From NCBI GenBank assembly GCA_016841045.1, contig JAENZX010000011.1, positions 1 through 64,000 of the forward strand: 64,000 nucleotides of DNA, written 5' to 3'. Position numbers and translations under genes: made by a program. This DNA is from Thermincola carboxydiphila. Its GTDB lineage: Bacteria; Bacillota; Thermincolia; Thermincolales; UBA2595. The notes beneath the pieces are model-generated. The model had not been told where the DNA came from. It did not search any database and was given only the letters and a program-made list of their open reading frames with translations. Below are positions 52,321 to 61,949 of this stretch, in pieces (the stretch's first letter is position 1; every line of letters begins with the position of its first letter).

Positions 52321-55300
52321 TTAACTCACTTTACTCTCTATATCACTAAGCTTCATGGAAACCATTTTTGTAACTTTGGCGTCATCCATTGTCACGCCAA
52401 ATAATACATCCGCGGCTTCCATTGTTCCTTTTCGGTGAGTAATTACTATAAACTGGGTATTTAAGGCAAATTCTTTTAAATACTCCGCAAACCTATCCAC
52501 ATTGGCCTCATCCAAAGCTGCTTCAATTTCATCAAGAACACAGAAGGGACTCGGTTTGGTCTGAAGAATAGCAAAAAGGAGTGCAATTGCTGTAAGGGCT
52601 TTCTCTCCACCAGACAACAGTGAAAGGTGCTGATTTTTTTTACCAGGAGGCTGAGCCAGGATCTCAATGCCGCTTTCAAGAAGATTTTCTTTATCCGTAA
52701 GGACAAGCTCGGCTTTTCCTCCACCAAACAGCTTTGTAAAGACGATGCCAAAATTCTCGTTGATTTCTGCAAAAGCCCGGGAGAACTTTTTGGTCATGAT
52801 TTGTTCCATCTCTTCGATTACACCAAACAGCGACTCTTTTGCCCGGGTAAGATCCTCAAACTGTCCAGTCAGAAAATCGTATCTCTCTTTTACTCTGGTA
52901 TATTCCTCAATGGCTCCTACATTTACATTTCCCAAAGACGATATAACTTCCCTCAACTGCCTGATTCTCGTGGTAACTTCTTTTTTGTTGGTAATTTCAG
53001 TTTTATTGAGAAAGGCCTCTTCATAGGTTTGTTCAAACTCATCTAAAAGTTTGTTTATACTGGATTCAATCTCAAACTCCAGCCTGGTCCTTTTGACCTG
53101 CAGGCTATGAAGCTGTTCCCTGTTCTGGTTAATCTCTTTTGAAGTGTTTCTTATTATACCTTCAAGCTGCTCAATTTCAAGCCCAACAGCCTGCTTATCG
53201 TTTCTCAACTTCTCCAGAATTTCCTGCTGCAATCCCTTTTGTTGGTTGAGGGCTTTGATTTCATCTTCGAGTAAGGCCGTTTCATTCATCAGTGACCTAT
53301 TGAGCTCATCAAAGTCAATAATTTGCTGGTCTTTCTTTTTAATATTTTCTTCTATTTCCCTAATAGAGTTCATGACCCGATCGGCTATTTCGGTCAGATT
53401 TAATTCATCTTGCCTTAGGGCAGCGAGACACACTTTACTTTCGGTAACTCTCTCTTTAAGCTTAATCCTTTCCTCTTCTAACTCAATAAGTTCATTACTG
53501 TGCTTTTCGATACTCTTTCTTGTTTGTTGGTCTTTCGACTGCAGTTGAGACATAAGCTCCTTATTGCGATTAATACCTGACTCTGTGTTTCTCAACTCTT
53601 CCGTCAATGACTGTACTTCCATTTCAGCAATTTTCCTGCTGCTATCAATTCTGTCTTTTTCCTGAAGTAGAATCTGTAAATCTTTTTCCTCTGAGCTTTC
53701 CTTCATGCGAAGTTCCTGTATGATTGACCTTATTTCATTTATCCTGGAAAAGACCTTTTCCAGGTCTTCCCGTTTTGAATCCAGGCGGGATTCAATCTCT
53801 TTTGATTTCTGCTGCAGTTGTTTAATTGTTTCACCTGTCTGTTCAATATCCCGTTCACGGCTTAACAAACCGGTACTGCCCTTTTGATACGATCCACCGG
53901 TCATTGCGCCGCCAGGGTTTACAACATCACCGTCCAAGGTTACTATTCTTGAAACATTGACAGCGTATCTGGCAAGTTCGGTAGCATGTTTGATATTTTC
54001 TGCTATCATGACTCTACCCAGCAGGTACTCAACGATAGGCTTATATTTGGGGTCAAAATTCACAACTTCGGAAGCAGCGCCCACCAATCCCTGGTTTTTT
54101 CCGTTCTTAAACCCCGGTTTTTCTTTAATATTAGGCTTTATAGTACTAAGCGGCAAAAAGGTTGCTCTGCCGCCCCTTTTCCTTTTCAAATACTCGATGG
54201 CTTGTCTCGCATCTTCATCAGTTTCAGTAACAATGAACTGCAGAGACCCTCCAAGGGCTACCTCAAGGGCAGTCTCATACTTTTCAGGTACCTTTAACAA
54301 TTCGGCTACAACCCCGCAGACCCCAGGGCACTCTTTACCGCTTTTACTTTCTTTTAAAACTTCCTTTACACCCCGGTAATAGCCTTCGTAACTGTCGCGC
54401 AGCTCTTCTAAGGCCTTTAATCTAGAAGTTTTTTCCTGCAGAGTACCGCGCAGCTGTTCTGACTCAACACGCAAACCGCTGATTTCACGTTTCATAGTCT
54501 CATTTTTTTGTGCCAGAGTTTTATCTTCACTGGTCAGGCGGTTGATTTCCCTAAGTGTTGCATCTCTGGTATTTTGAAGTTCCTGACTCTTTTGCTGGAT
54601 TGAGTTATATTCATCCTTGCTGTTTGTCTTTTGCTCCTCCAGCTGATCTATCCGTTTTACAAGTGTCCTTAAATTTGCTTCACCTGTACTAATAGAATTC
54701 CTGACACCGGCAATTTCGTTAAGCAAATCAATTATGTCTGCTTTGCTGTCTTCAATCATTTTCTGATCGCCCTGAAATTTCAGGTCGGTATTTTGAAGCT
54801 CTTTTTCCAGGAGTTCTAGTTTTTCCTGCTCGCTGAATATCCTGGCCTTAACTTTTGAAAGGTTGCCCTCATCGCCGGTGAATTTTTCGCGTTCCCTGGC
54901 TTCTTTTATCCTTAGTTCCGATATTTCAGCCAAAAGATTTTGTTTTTGGGATTCTATTCCCTTTAAACGTTCTGCAGCAACAAGAATTCCTGACTCCTTT
55001 TTCTCAATGCCGCTGCCGATTTCATAAACATTTTTCTGCGATACGGCAATTTCTTCATCCAACTTGGTCAAAGCCAGTTTCTTCTCCTCATAAACTGACT
55101 CTGTACCTCTCGCTGCTGTTTCAGACTCTATTAAGCTGTGTTTTAATTGTTCTTCACGGTCGGTAATTTCTCCGAGCTTTTCTTTTTGTTCCATAACCTG
55201 ATTGATAATAAGGTTAACTTCCAGTTGGCCAAGCTCTTCTTTGTAACCCAAGTATTCCTGGGCCTTTTGGGATTGCTCTTCTAAGGGGCCCACCTGAGTC

Positions 55301-55896
55301 TCAAGCTCATGTATAATATCATTTATCCTCAGCAGGTTTTGTTCTGTATCTTCCAGTTTCCTTACAGCCTGCTGCTTGCGGGATTTATATTTGACTATTC
55401 CTGCAGCCTCTTCAATTATAGCCCTTCTATCCTCAGACTTTACACTGAGGATTTCGTCAATTTTTCCCTGTCCGATTATCGAGTACCCTTCTCGTCCAAT
55501 ACCCGTATCCATGAACAGTTCGTGAACATCCTTCAGCCTGCAGGAAGATTTGTTAATCAGGTATTCGCTTTCTCCTGAACGATAAACACGTCTTGTCACC
55601 GTTACTTCGGAAAAGTCTATGGGAAATATCGATGCACTGTTATCTAAAGTAATTGAAACTTCGGCCATTCCTACCTGTTTTCTCTTATCACTGCCCGCAA
55701 AGATAACATCCTCCATCTTGGCGCCGCGGAGACTTTTAGCGCTTTGCTCTCCAAGGACCCATCTAATAGCATCTGCAATATTGCTTTTCCCACAACCATT
55801 AGGTCCGACAATCACCGAAATGCCTGGATTAAACTGCAGGTCTATTTTATCGGCAAGGGATTTGAAACCTTGTATTTCAAGACGTTTTAAGTACAA
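52321..55896 (-). CDS. smc: Chromosome segregation protein SMC
   Basis: 1191 residues, full length. The N-terminal ATPase half has VGPNGCGKSNIADAIRWVLGEQ; a long coiled coil follows; the hinge is near residues 510-670 (CPGVCGVVAELLKVPEKYE, then VVNPGGAMTGGS); a second coiled coil follows; and the C-terminal half has LLSGGEKALTAIALLFAI and PFCVLDEIEAALDEANV (signature and Walker B). Condensin core for chromosome compaction. Separated here from rnc by about 7 kb. Confidence 0.98.
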   Translation of the reverse strand: MYLKRLEIQGFKSLADKIDLQFNPGISVIVGPNGCGKSNIADAIRWVLGEQSAKSLRGAKMEDVIFAGSDKRKQVGMAEVSITLDNSASIFPIDFSEVTVTRRVYRSGESEYLINKSSCRLKDVHELFMDTGIGREGYSIIGQGKIDEILSVKSEDRRAIIEEAAGIVKYKSRKQQAVRKLEDTEQNLLRINDIIHELETQVGPLEEQSQKAQEYLGYKEELGQLEVNLIINQVMEQKEKLGEITDREEQLKHSLIESETAARGTESVYEEKKLALTKLDEEIAVSQKNVYEIGSGIEKKESGILVAAERLKGIESQKQNLLAEISELRIKEAREREKFTGDEGNLSKVKARIFSEQEKLELLEKELQNTDLKFQGDQKMIEDSKADIIDLLNEIAGVRNSISTGEANLRTLVKRIDQLEEQKTNSKDEYNSIQQKSQELQNTRDATLREINRLTSEDKTLAQKNETMKREISGLRVESEQLRGTLQEKTSRLKALEELRDSYEGYYRGVKEVLKESKSGKECPGVCGVVAELLKVPEKYETALEVALGGSLQFIVTETDEDARQAIEYLKRKRGGRATFLPLSTIKPNIKEKPGFKNGKNQGLVGAASEVVNFDPKYKPIVEYLLGRVMIAENIKHATELARYAVNVSRIVTLDGDVVNPGGAMTGGSYQKGSTGLLSRERDIEQTGETIKQLQQKSKEIESRLDSKREDLEKVFSRINEIRSIIQELRMKESSEEKDLQILLQEKDRIDSSRKIAEMEVQSLTEELRNTESGINRNKELMSQLQSKDQQTRKSIEKHSNELIELEEERIKLKERVTESKVCLAALRQDELNLTEIADRVMNSIREIEENIKKKDQQIIDFDELNRSLMNETALLEDEIKALNQQKGLQQEILEKLRNDKQAVGLEIEQLEGIIRNTSKEINQNREQLHSLQVKRTRLEFEIESSINKLLDEFEQTYEEAFLNKTEITNKKEVTTRIRQLREVISSLGNVNVGAIEEYTRVKERYDFLTGQFEDLTRAKESLFGVIEEMEQIMTKKFSRAFAEINENFGIVFTKLFGGGKAELVLTDKENLLESGIEILAQPPGKKNQHLSLLSGGEKALTAIALLFAILQTKPSPFCVLDEIEAALDEANVDRFAEYLKEFALNTQFIVITHRKGTMEAADVLFGVTMDDAKVTKMVSMKLSDIESKVS

Positions 55897-56006
55897 TGAA
55901 AATCTCTCCTTAGAGCCAAACCAATTTCTTTTTAACCCCTCTTTTATTTCTACAAAAGGGCGTCGTTTCCTTCAAATGAATTTTTTAACCAAGGATTTAT
56001 CCCTTT

Positions 56007-56035
56007 TTGAAGGAATTTCTTAATGGACTTAGAAT
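56007..56035 (+). promoter_or_regulatory. cobT promoter
   Basis: TTGAAG (56007-56012), 17-base spacer, TAGAAT (56030-56035). The start would be near 56042, just before the riboswitch. The region 55897-56006 upstream shows nothing further. Confidence 0.65.
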
Positions 56036-56057
56036 ATAAGTATTAAATCAAATATTA

Positions 56058-56230
56058 TTGGTATCAGGTGCCCCTAACTGGGGAGAATAGGGAATTGGGT
56101 TTAAACCCCAAGCGGTCCCGCCACTGTATGTGGGGAATAACCTTCACAAAGCCACTCGTTTAACGGGGAAGGCGAAGTTTAGTGATGATCCACGAGCCAG
56201 GAGACCTGCCTGTACCTGCTGAGTCGTATT
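56058..56230 (+). ncRNA. Cobalamin riboswitch
   Basis: The B12 box GCCAGGAGACCTGCC is at 56196-56210, and upstream core elements are in order: GGTGCCC near 56069, GGGAATTGGGTTTAAACCCC-type stem, GTCCCGCCACTGT, and GCCACT at about 56151. A terminator follows, so B12 probably stops transcription of cobT. Confidence 0.95.
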
Positions 56231-56261
56231 TCGACGGAAAATACGTCTTGTGAATGATGGT

Positions 56262-56298
56262 AAAGTTCACAACCCTTTTGGGTTGTGAACTTTTTGCT
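56262..56298 (+). terminator. Expression-platform terminator of the B12 riboswitch
   Basis: AAAGTTCACAACC and GGTTGTGAACTTT form a 13-bp stem (56262-56274, 56281-56293), followed by TTGCTTT. Overlap of the 5' part with riboswitch-controlled pairing was not resolved by eye. Confidence 0.88.
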
Positions 56299-56326
56299 TT
56301 CCCAGGACTATTCCAGGAGGTGAAAC

Positions 56327-56482
56327 GAAAAAAAGACAACCACTGAGATCACAGAGAAACACAGAGACAGTCTGCCGACGCCTTTGCGTCCTCTCTCTTT
56401 TGCCCTATGTTAATCAATGCATCTTTGCGTTTAATTGTTTTTCTTTAAAAACTGTTTATCAATAATTATTTTTAGGAGGCAC
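56327..56482. repeat. Interspersed repeat copy R4 inside the cobT leader
   Basis: GAAAAAAAGACAACCACTGAG at the left; GCGTCCTCTCTCTTTTGCCC, GCGTTTAATTGTTTTT and GGAGGCACTAG at the right match R1. A good ribosome-binding sequence AGGAGGTG (56315-56322) lies just before it and is now about 165 bases from cobT. The current cobT site AGGAGG lies in the right end of the repeat. Confidence 0.85.
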
Positions 56483-56486
56483 TAGA

Positions 56487-57533
56487 ATGAGTTTACTGGA
56501 AAACACACTAAAACAAATTGGGACCCTTGACAAGGAATCTATGGAGAAGACTCAGGCGAGGCTGGAGGGGCTTATTAAACCGCCGGGCAGTCTGGGTGTG
56601 CTGGAAGAAATGGCACTCCAGTTGAGCGGCATTTATCGAGAACCAATGCCTACAATAGGAAAGAAGGCTATCATAGTAATGGGTGGAGACCACGGAATTG
56701 TAGAGGAAGGAGTCAGTATAGCTCCAATGGAGGTTACGGCTCTGATGATGCCTACTTTTGTCCGGGGACAATCAGGTATGGCAGTATTGGCCAAACATGC
56801 CGGTGCATCAGTTACAGCTGTCGATATTGGTGTTGCCGTACCTTTAGAGGTCCCGGGTGTCCTTAACAGGAAGGTAAAAGCCGGAACCGATAACCTTTCA
56901 AAAGGACCTGCCATGTCACGGGAAGAAGCCGTCAAAGCTATTGAGGTGGGAATAGAAGTTGCAACAGAAGAAATTAAGAAAGGTACCCGGGTTCTTGGAA
57001 CGGGAGACATGGGCATCGGCAACACGACTCCCAGCAGCGCCATTCTGGCTGTCTTCGCAGGCCTTCCAATACCTGATGTAACAGGCATTGGAACAGGAAT
57101 AACAGAACAGGCAGTCAAAAATAAGATTACAGTGATTGAAAAAGCCCTGGAAATAAATAAACCCGACAAAAACGATCCTATCGATGTTTTGGCAAAGGTA
57201 GGCGGCCTGGAAATTGCTGGAATCGCAGGAATTATTCTGGCTGCTGCTGCAAATAGAGTCCCGGTGGTAGTGGACGGCTTTATCTCCAGCGCCGGTGCCC
57301 TGATTGCTGCCCGCCTGGCTCCAAACTCTGTGGAGTTTATGATTGGCTCCCACTGTTCTGCCGAGCATGCTCACAGAACAATGCTGGAAGTAATCGGCCT
57401 AAGGCCCATGCTGGATATGAAGATGCGCCTTGGTGAAGGTTCAGGTGCAGCTCTGACGATGACCATCATCGATGCTGCCATTAAGGTCCTGCATGAAATG
57501 GCTACCTTTGAAGAGATTGGGATAGTGCTGTAA
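56487..57533 (+). CDS. cobT: Nicotinate-nucleotide-dimethylbenzimidazole phosphoribosyltransferase
   Basis: Activates the lower ligand of cobalamin as alpha-ribazole phosphate. 348 residues, full length. KPPGSLGVLEEMALQLSGI, IVMGGDHGIVEEGVS, GTGDMGIGNTTPSSAI, GLEIAGIAGIILAAA and GFISSAGALIAARL are diagnostic; the C-terminal region near LRLGEGSGAALTM-type sequence (here MRLGEGSGAALTMTII) holds the catalytic-type glutamate. Controlled by the upstream riboswitch. No other cob genes are next to it. Confidence 0.96.
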   Translation: MSLLENTLKQIGTLDKESMEKTQARLEGLIKPPGSLGVLEEMALQLSGIYREPMPTIGKKAIIVMGGDHGIVEEGVSIAPMEVTALMMPTFVRGQSGMAVLAKHAGASVTAVDIGVAVPLEVPGVLNRKVKAGTDNLSKGPAMSREEAVKAIEVGIEVATEEIKKGTRVLGTGDMGIGNTTPSSAILAVFAGLPIPDVTGIGTGITEQAVKNKITVIEKALEINKPDKNDPIDVLAKVGGLEIAGIAGIILAAAANRVPVVVDGFISSAGALIAARLAPNSVEFMIGSHCSAEHAHRTMLEVIGLRPMLDMKMRLGEGSGAALTMTIIDAAIKVLHEMATFEEIGIVL

Positions 57534-57535
57534 TG

Positions 57536-57572
57536 AAAATTGACAATGGACAATTGATAATTGACAATTAAT
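57536..57572. repeat. AATTGACAATGGACAATTG-type short repeat, second copy
   Basis: AAATTGACAATGGACAATTG then ATAATTGACAATTAA, related to 21541-21585. It begins just after the cobT stop codon. Confidence 0.65.
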
Positions 57573-57624
57573 ATATATTAGACAATCAAATCTGGAAGGT
57601 TTGTGGATGCAAACCCTCCAGCAT

Positions 57625-57662
57625 AAAACGGCTGATTTTTTCAGCCGTTTTAGTTCTTTCTC
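57625..57662 (+). terminator. cobT terminator
   Basis: AAAACGGCTGA, loop TTTTT, TCAGCCGTTTT (57625-57651), then AGTTCTTTCT. It may also serve the convergent cytochrome gene. Confidence 0.82.
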
Positions 57663-57685
57663 CATGACCATTACGCCAGGAGCTG

Positions 57686-60175
57686 CTATTTATACCAAAT
57701 TTCCATTTTCGCCCCCGCGGGTGAGAGCTCTCCGGTCCCATCATTACTTACAGTGCTGTAGTATCTAACGGTTAAAGAACGATATTCCTTGGCAAAATCG
57801 GCAGAGAAATAAGCTGCATCGCTTGCCGGGGCACCTGAATTAAGCTGCCATCCGTTATCTGCCAAATGTGTGTTATAGAACAACCAAACATCTGATAAAG
57901 CAAGGGGTTTGCGGGCTGAAAATACAACCTGACCGTTTTCGTATCCCGAAGGTGTACCTTTTTCACCTATAAAAATGCCTGCATCCTGAGGTATGGTCCA
58001 TTGTACTTCAGCATATAACGGAATATCTGCCGGCAATTTATCAATCAGCTGTAGGTTATGTGCCTCTGTATGACATCCTTCACAGTTTTTGCTGCGGGCG
58101 GCGATGGTTCTCAGGACTTGTGTATCAGTGCTGGAATGACAGGTATCGCAGGTATAATTATTACCAGTGCTATCAGTCCTCGTCAAGTGATCCTGAGTAA
58201 GAGTTGTTTTATGACACGTTGTACATCTACCATCAATACCGCTGGTATGAATAGCATCGTGACCCTGTTGAGTATTATGACATGCTGAACACTGTGTCTC
58301 ACTATTTATTATAGCAGTTTTAACCTTTGTGTCGTTAGAAAGGTGACAGGATCCGCACTCCATCGGTTTCCCGGTGGTCTTCGAATTTCTATTGTGAGTC
58401 CTGGTAAGATTTGAACCATGACAATCTTTACAGGTACTGTATACTGATTCGTAAACTGTTTCATGAGGAGAATAAATTAAGTGTTTATAAGGATATTCTG
58501 TTTTTTCTGCCGGGTCATAGGGATAGTCAAATCCTACCGGCATTGTAAATGCCCCAGGCCACCAGGCATCTGGAACCCTGCTAAGGGGGGCGTGACAGTT
58601 CACGCAGTCAGTACCCGGTTTGTTTAAAGCCGGCACCGGTGGCATCGGGCTGGTTTTGTTAGTGGTAGTTTTATGTGGATCAAGGGTATCAACCACATCG
58701 TGACAATAATAGCAATAGTTTTCCTGTGTCATCATCTGCCATGCTATTTCATGGCAATGTCCGCAATTTATTGCATCCTGATTTCCGGCCTGCAGAGCAA
58801 TTGCCTCCTGGTCCGGACTTTTAGTGTGTGCCCACTTATTTTGGTCACTATAGTAACGCGTATTATGACATCCTGTACAACCGTTGTTGTTGAATGCCAT
58901 CTCCCCAAAGGTACTTACTCCAAACTGTAAGTTAAACGTAGAACTTAAACCTTCATAATCAACTGCTGCCAGAGAGAGTGCATGATCAGTTTCATTCTCT
59001 ATTTTCGGCATCTGTGAAGTTACGGTTCCCCCGTTAATAGTTACCGGGTACTGCTTACCATCTACAGTAAGAACTGTTTTAGCGGGATCCAGTCCTGTTC
59101 CCATTAAATCAAGGGAAAATGTCAGCAGCGGCTGCAAAGAAGTATATAGTGTCGTAGGATTTAGAAGCATCGGAGGCACATTAAAGGTAACATTATAAGT
59201 TTTACTTGCTTCGTTTCCAAGCTTGTCTTTGACTCTTACATCAATTTTATATGTACCGTTCTTTAGCTCAGGACCAATTATTACATCGCCCTTGATTGTA
59301 GCTTTAACAGGTTGTTGATTTACAGTCATAACCAATGTTGATGGGTCAATCCCATCCGGGTCACGCCACGATATCCTTATGAGTCTCTCATTATCCTTTG
59401 TAATTTTCGTGTATACATTACCTGGCTTAACGTGGGTGATGACTAAAGTTGGTGGTGATATGCTTGGCGTAAAAACAAAATTATAACTTTTAGTTACACC
59501 ACGGTTATTGGATATGTTTCCAGTCACGTTAACCGGAACTTCATTTGCAAGGTTATATACATTAGTCGTTACTGTCCAGTGATCTTTATCGATTCTTTTT
59601 ATTGTAACAGGTCTATCTGTTCCGTTTACATTTATTGTTGCAGTTACATCGTCAGTATCTTTGGAGTTTAAGTTTACCGCGTTAACAGTAATCTGAGGGT
59701 TTAAGCTGGCAACTCTCATACCGTTCCCAGGTTCCGTGGTTATTTCAAAGCCATCCATCGCATACTGCCAGGTAAGTACTGCTGTATTACCAAGAATATC
59801 AGTAACTGTAACAGATACGTCATGAACGCCGCTTGTCATTACAGGACCGTTAATCCAACCCTTGTTATAAGAGTATGTTATTATTGGAGTACCACAGGTA
59901 TCATAAACTGTTGTCGTGTCGTAAGCTATTGTATGGTAAACAATTTTACCATCTACCTTTAATACCACATCAGTTTGCAATACCTTCACAGCCGGGTCGT
60001 CTTCAAACCTTACTTTGATTTGTCCTGCTGACCCTGTAACAACTGAGCCATCTGCGGGTGTTGGATTTGTTAGCACCAAAGTACTTACCGCTTCTGTTTC
60101 AGTAGGGGACCTCATAACTACCGGCATGGTTATCAGCAGTCCTGTAATCAAAATTAAAATAATCCTCTTTAACAT
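57686..60175 (-). CDS. Exported ten-heme cytochrome c with Ig-like repeats
   Basis: 829 residues. A signal peptide (about 1-20, LKRIILILITGLLITMPVVM) is followed by several Ig/cadherin-like beta domains (about 30-430, e.g. NPTPADGSVVTGSAGQIKVR, repeated 'VTVTDILGN/VRVKDKLGN' ends). A cytochrome region follows (about 440-710) with ten CxxCH motifs: CTGCH, CGHCH, CYYCH, CVNCH, CKDCH, CGSCH, CSACH, CTTCH, CDTCH, CEGCH. The last 120 residues lack hemes. No membrane anchor or sortase motif seen. Likely extracytoplasmic electron transfer; partner unknown. ATG 60175 follows GAGGAGGG. Confidence 0.9.
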   Translation of the reverse strand: MLKRIILILITGLLITMPVVMRSPTETEAVSTLVLTNPTPADGSVVTGSAGQIKVRFEDDPAVKVLQTDVVLKVDGKIVYHTIAYDTTTVYDTCGTPIITYSYNKGWINGPVMTSGVHDVSVTVTDILGNTAVLTWQYAMDGFEITTEPGNGMRVASLNPQITVNAVNLNSKDTDDVTATINVNGTDRPVTIKRIDKDHWTVTTNVYNLANEVPVNVTGNISNNRGVTKSYNFVFTPSISPPTLVITHVKPGNVYTKITKDNERLIRISWRDPDGIDPSTLVMTVNQQPVKATIKGDVIIGPELKNGTYKIDVRVKDKLGNEASKTYNVTFNVPPMLLNPTTLYTSLQPLLTFSLDLMGTGLDPAKTVLTVDGKQYPVTINGGTVTSQMPKIENETDHALSLAAVDYEGLSSTFNLQFGVSTFGEMAFNNNGCTGCHNTRYYSDQNKWAHTKSPDQEAIALQAGNQDAINCGHCHEIAWQMMTQENYCYYCHDVVDTLDPHKTTTNKTSPMPPVPALNKPGTDCVNCHAPLSRVPDAWWPGAFTMPVGFDYPYDPAEKTEYPYKHLIYSPHETVYESVYSTCKDCHGSNLTRTHNRNSKTTGKPMECGSCHLSNDTKVKTAIINSETQCSACHNTQQGHDAIHTSGIDGRCTTCHKTTLTQDHLTRTDSTGNNYTCDTCHSSTDTQVLRTIAARSKNCEGCHTEAHNLQLIDKLPADIPLYAEVQWTIPQDAGIFIGEKGTPSGYENGQVVFSARKPLALSDVWLFYNTHLADNGWQLNSGAPASDAAYFSADFAKEYRSLTVRYYSTVSNDGTGELSPAGAKMEIWYK

Positions 60176-60214
60176 AGCATCCCTCCTCACATGCCTTTAG
60201 CCTGATCTTTTTTT

Positions 60215-61315
60215 CTATTGTACGGTAGGTTTGCCCATTTCCTTTAGAACCTCATTCAATAAAGTAACATCAATTACATTATCAATTGTTTTGTTTTTCA
60301 GGTAGCCCGCAGCGGTAAGATAATCAACAGTATCCCTGAAGAAATCCAAATCAGGGGCGTAAGTAACAGTGATTGGCTTCCAAACTTTTAAATAATAATC
60401 AAGGGGAAACACTTTATATTGGGCTACATTTGTAAGTTCCTTAGTGAAATAGTCATCATAATGCTTCTTTGCCATTGCCGGTAGGCGGTCTTTTATTGCG
60501 AGGGCACGTTCTGTTGCCATTACATGTGCTTTAAGTACCAGTTTTACCAATTCGGGATTGCTATCAATAAGTTCTTTTCTGCCCAATAACTGAACGTAGT
60601 CTATATTCGGCTTATCACCAGTCATTGTCAGGAGTACCTTGGAAGGAGCTTTCTGCTCGTCGATCATGTACTTCATTGAAGTTATCAGTGTAATGGCATC
60701 CCATTTGCCTGATATAAACGATTTCGCAAACTCAACCTGTACATCCTGATATTCAACATTTACAGTTCCACCTATTTGCTTGGACTTAAGTCCAACCTTC
60801 TGAAGTTCTTTGTTTAGAAGAATTTCTTCTATATAGTCATGATTGGATATCCCAACAGTCTTACCGTCTAGTTCCTTTACTGACTTGATATCTGGCTTCG
60901 TTACCAGTAAATAGGGTTTGGCTAACAAAGCACCGGCGATAATTCTATATTTGTCACTACCGCCCCACTGAGTAGTTTCAGTCATATACGGGATAAAATT
61001 AGAGCCATATAGATAAAAGAAATCTATATCTTCACTATCCATGAGTTTACCTGTGTTATCCCGGCTCCTTGTATGAACCCACTTTACAGTGTAACCTTTT
61101 TCGGAAAGAAGCTTTTCAAAAATCTTATCATCTCTCCCAATCATGGCCTGAGCCGCAGGTGAGGAACCTGCAATGTAACCAATAGTAATTTCTTTGTCAT
61201 TTTTTTTAACTGAGCTGCTGTCAGTTTCTGTTGATTTCGAATTTGTTTTTGCACAGCCAGCTAACAAAAGTAACGATAAAATTATTCCGATACATAAAAA
61301 AAGTCTTTTCTTCAT
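60215..61315 (-). CDS. ABC-type substrate-binding lipoprotein (NMT1/SsuA-like)
   Basis: 366 residues. A lipoprotein signal peptide with lipobox LLAGC (cysteine near residue 21) is followed by a two-lobed periplasmic-binding-type domain: TIGYIAGSSPAAQAMIGR, GYTVKWVHTRSRD, DIDFFYLYGSNFIPY, VKELDGKTVGISNHDYIEE and SFISGKWDAITLI resemble NMT1/SsuA/TauA proteins. No permease or ATPase gene is adjacent. It precedes the cytochrome gene by 39 bases. ATG 61315 has AAGGAG 8 bases upstream. Confidence 0.82.
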   Translation of the reverse strand: MKKRLFLCIGIILSLLLLAGCAKTNSKSTETDSSSVKKNDKEITIGYIAGSSPAAQAMIGRDDKIFEKLLSEKGYTVKWVHTRSRDNTGKLMDSEDIDFFYLYGSNFIPYMTETTQWGGSDKYRIIAGALLAKPYLLVTKPDIKSVKELDGKTVGISNHDYIEEILLNKELQKVGLKSKQIGGTVNVEYQDVQVEFAKSFISGKWDAITLITSMKYMIDEQKAPSKVLLTMTGDKPNIDYVQLLGRKELIDSNPELVKLVLKAHVMATERALAIKDRLPAMAKKHYDDYFTKELTNVAQYKVFPLDYYLKVWKPITVTYAPDLDFFRDTVDYLTAAGYLKNKTIDNVIDVTLLNEVLKEMGKPTVQ

Positions 61316-61499
61316 AGTCTTCACTCCTTGTACTCCTTGTACTTTAACTATATATAATTAATACGTAATTATTACTTTTTTTACTACCGGTCGTTCATTA
61401 ATGTTTACATAAAGGTCCATTAACGGATGTGCTGTAGTGCTACATAATTATCACAGATATGGGAAAAGTAATGGTAAATTGCTAAAAGGAGCATGACTG

Positions 61500-61949
61500 A
61501 TGAAAGATTTACTTAAAACTATCAAATCCTTTGGTTTATCGGAGTTTTACTTTTCTCTTTCCATTGAAGATAAGGAAAACCTGGCTAAATACTCCAAGTG
61601 GCTGTTTTGCAATTCTGATGAAATATACAGCTACAGCGGCGGCTGTGACGAGTGTTTTATGATAAACAGTGGAGCACAACTCTTATGGGCAACGGCGGCA
61701 AACGCTATTCCTCAGAAGAAACTGGATTTCGCGGAAAAGCTGCTTATACAAGCCCTTGAAATTGCAAAAGATATTGAAGACATTGCCTGGATTCATGCTA
61801 ATCTGGCTCAGGTTTATTATGATAAGCACAAAACCGACCCGTCTGCCGGGAGGAAAAGTATTACTCACTGCCGGAAGCTGATTGAGATTGGTTATTTGAA
61901 ATCATGGGCCCAAAATATGATGGAAGAGTTGGCTGTGTTCCAGGTATGA
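61500..61949 (+). CDS. Hypothetical alpha-helical protein
   Basis: 149 residues, AAAGGAGC upstream. Residues about 70-145 look like TPR-type helical pairs (AEKLLIQALEIAKDIEDIAWIHANLAQVYYDK). A cysteine pair lies at GGCDECFM. No family recognised. It is divergent from the lipoprotein gene and convergent with the radical SAM gene. Confidence 0.6.
   Translation: MKDLLKTIKSFGLSEFYFSLSIEDKENLAKYSKWLFCNSDEIYSYSGGCDECFMINSGAQLLWATAANAIPQKKLDFAEKLLIQALEIAKDIEDIAWIHANLAQVYYDKHKTDPSAGRKSITHCRKLIEIGYLKSWAQNMMEELAVFQV

Noticed and set aside
57441-57671. Minus-strand ORF with an INCQLSIVHCQ segment after cobT
   Set aside because: The segment is translated from the AATTGACAATGG repeat and the rest overlaps cobT in antisense.
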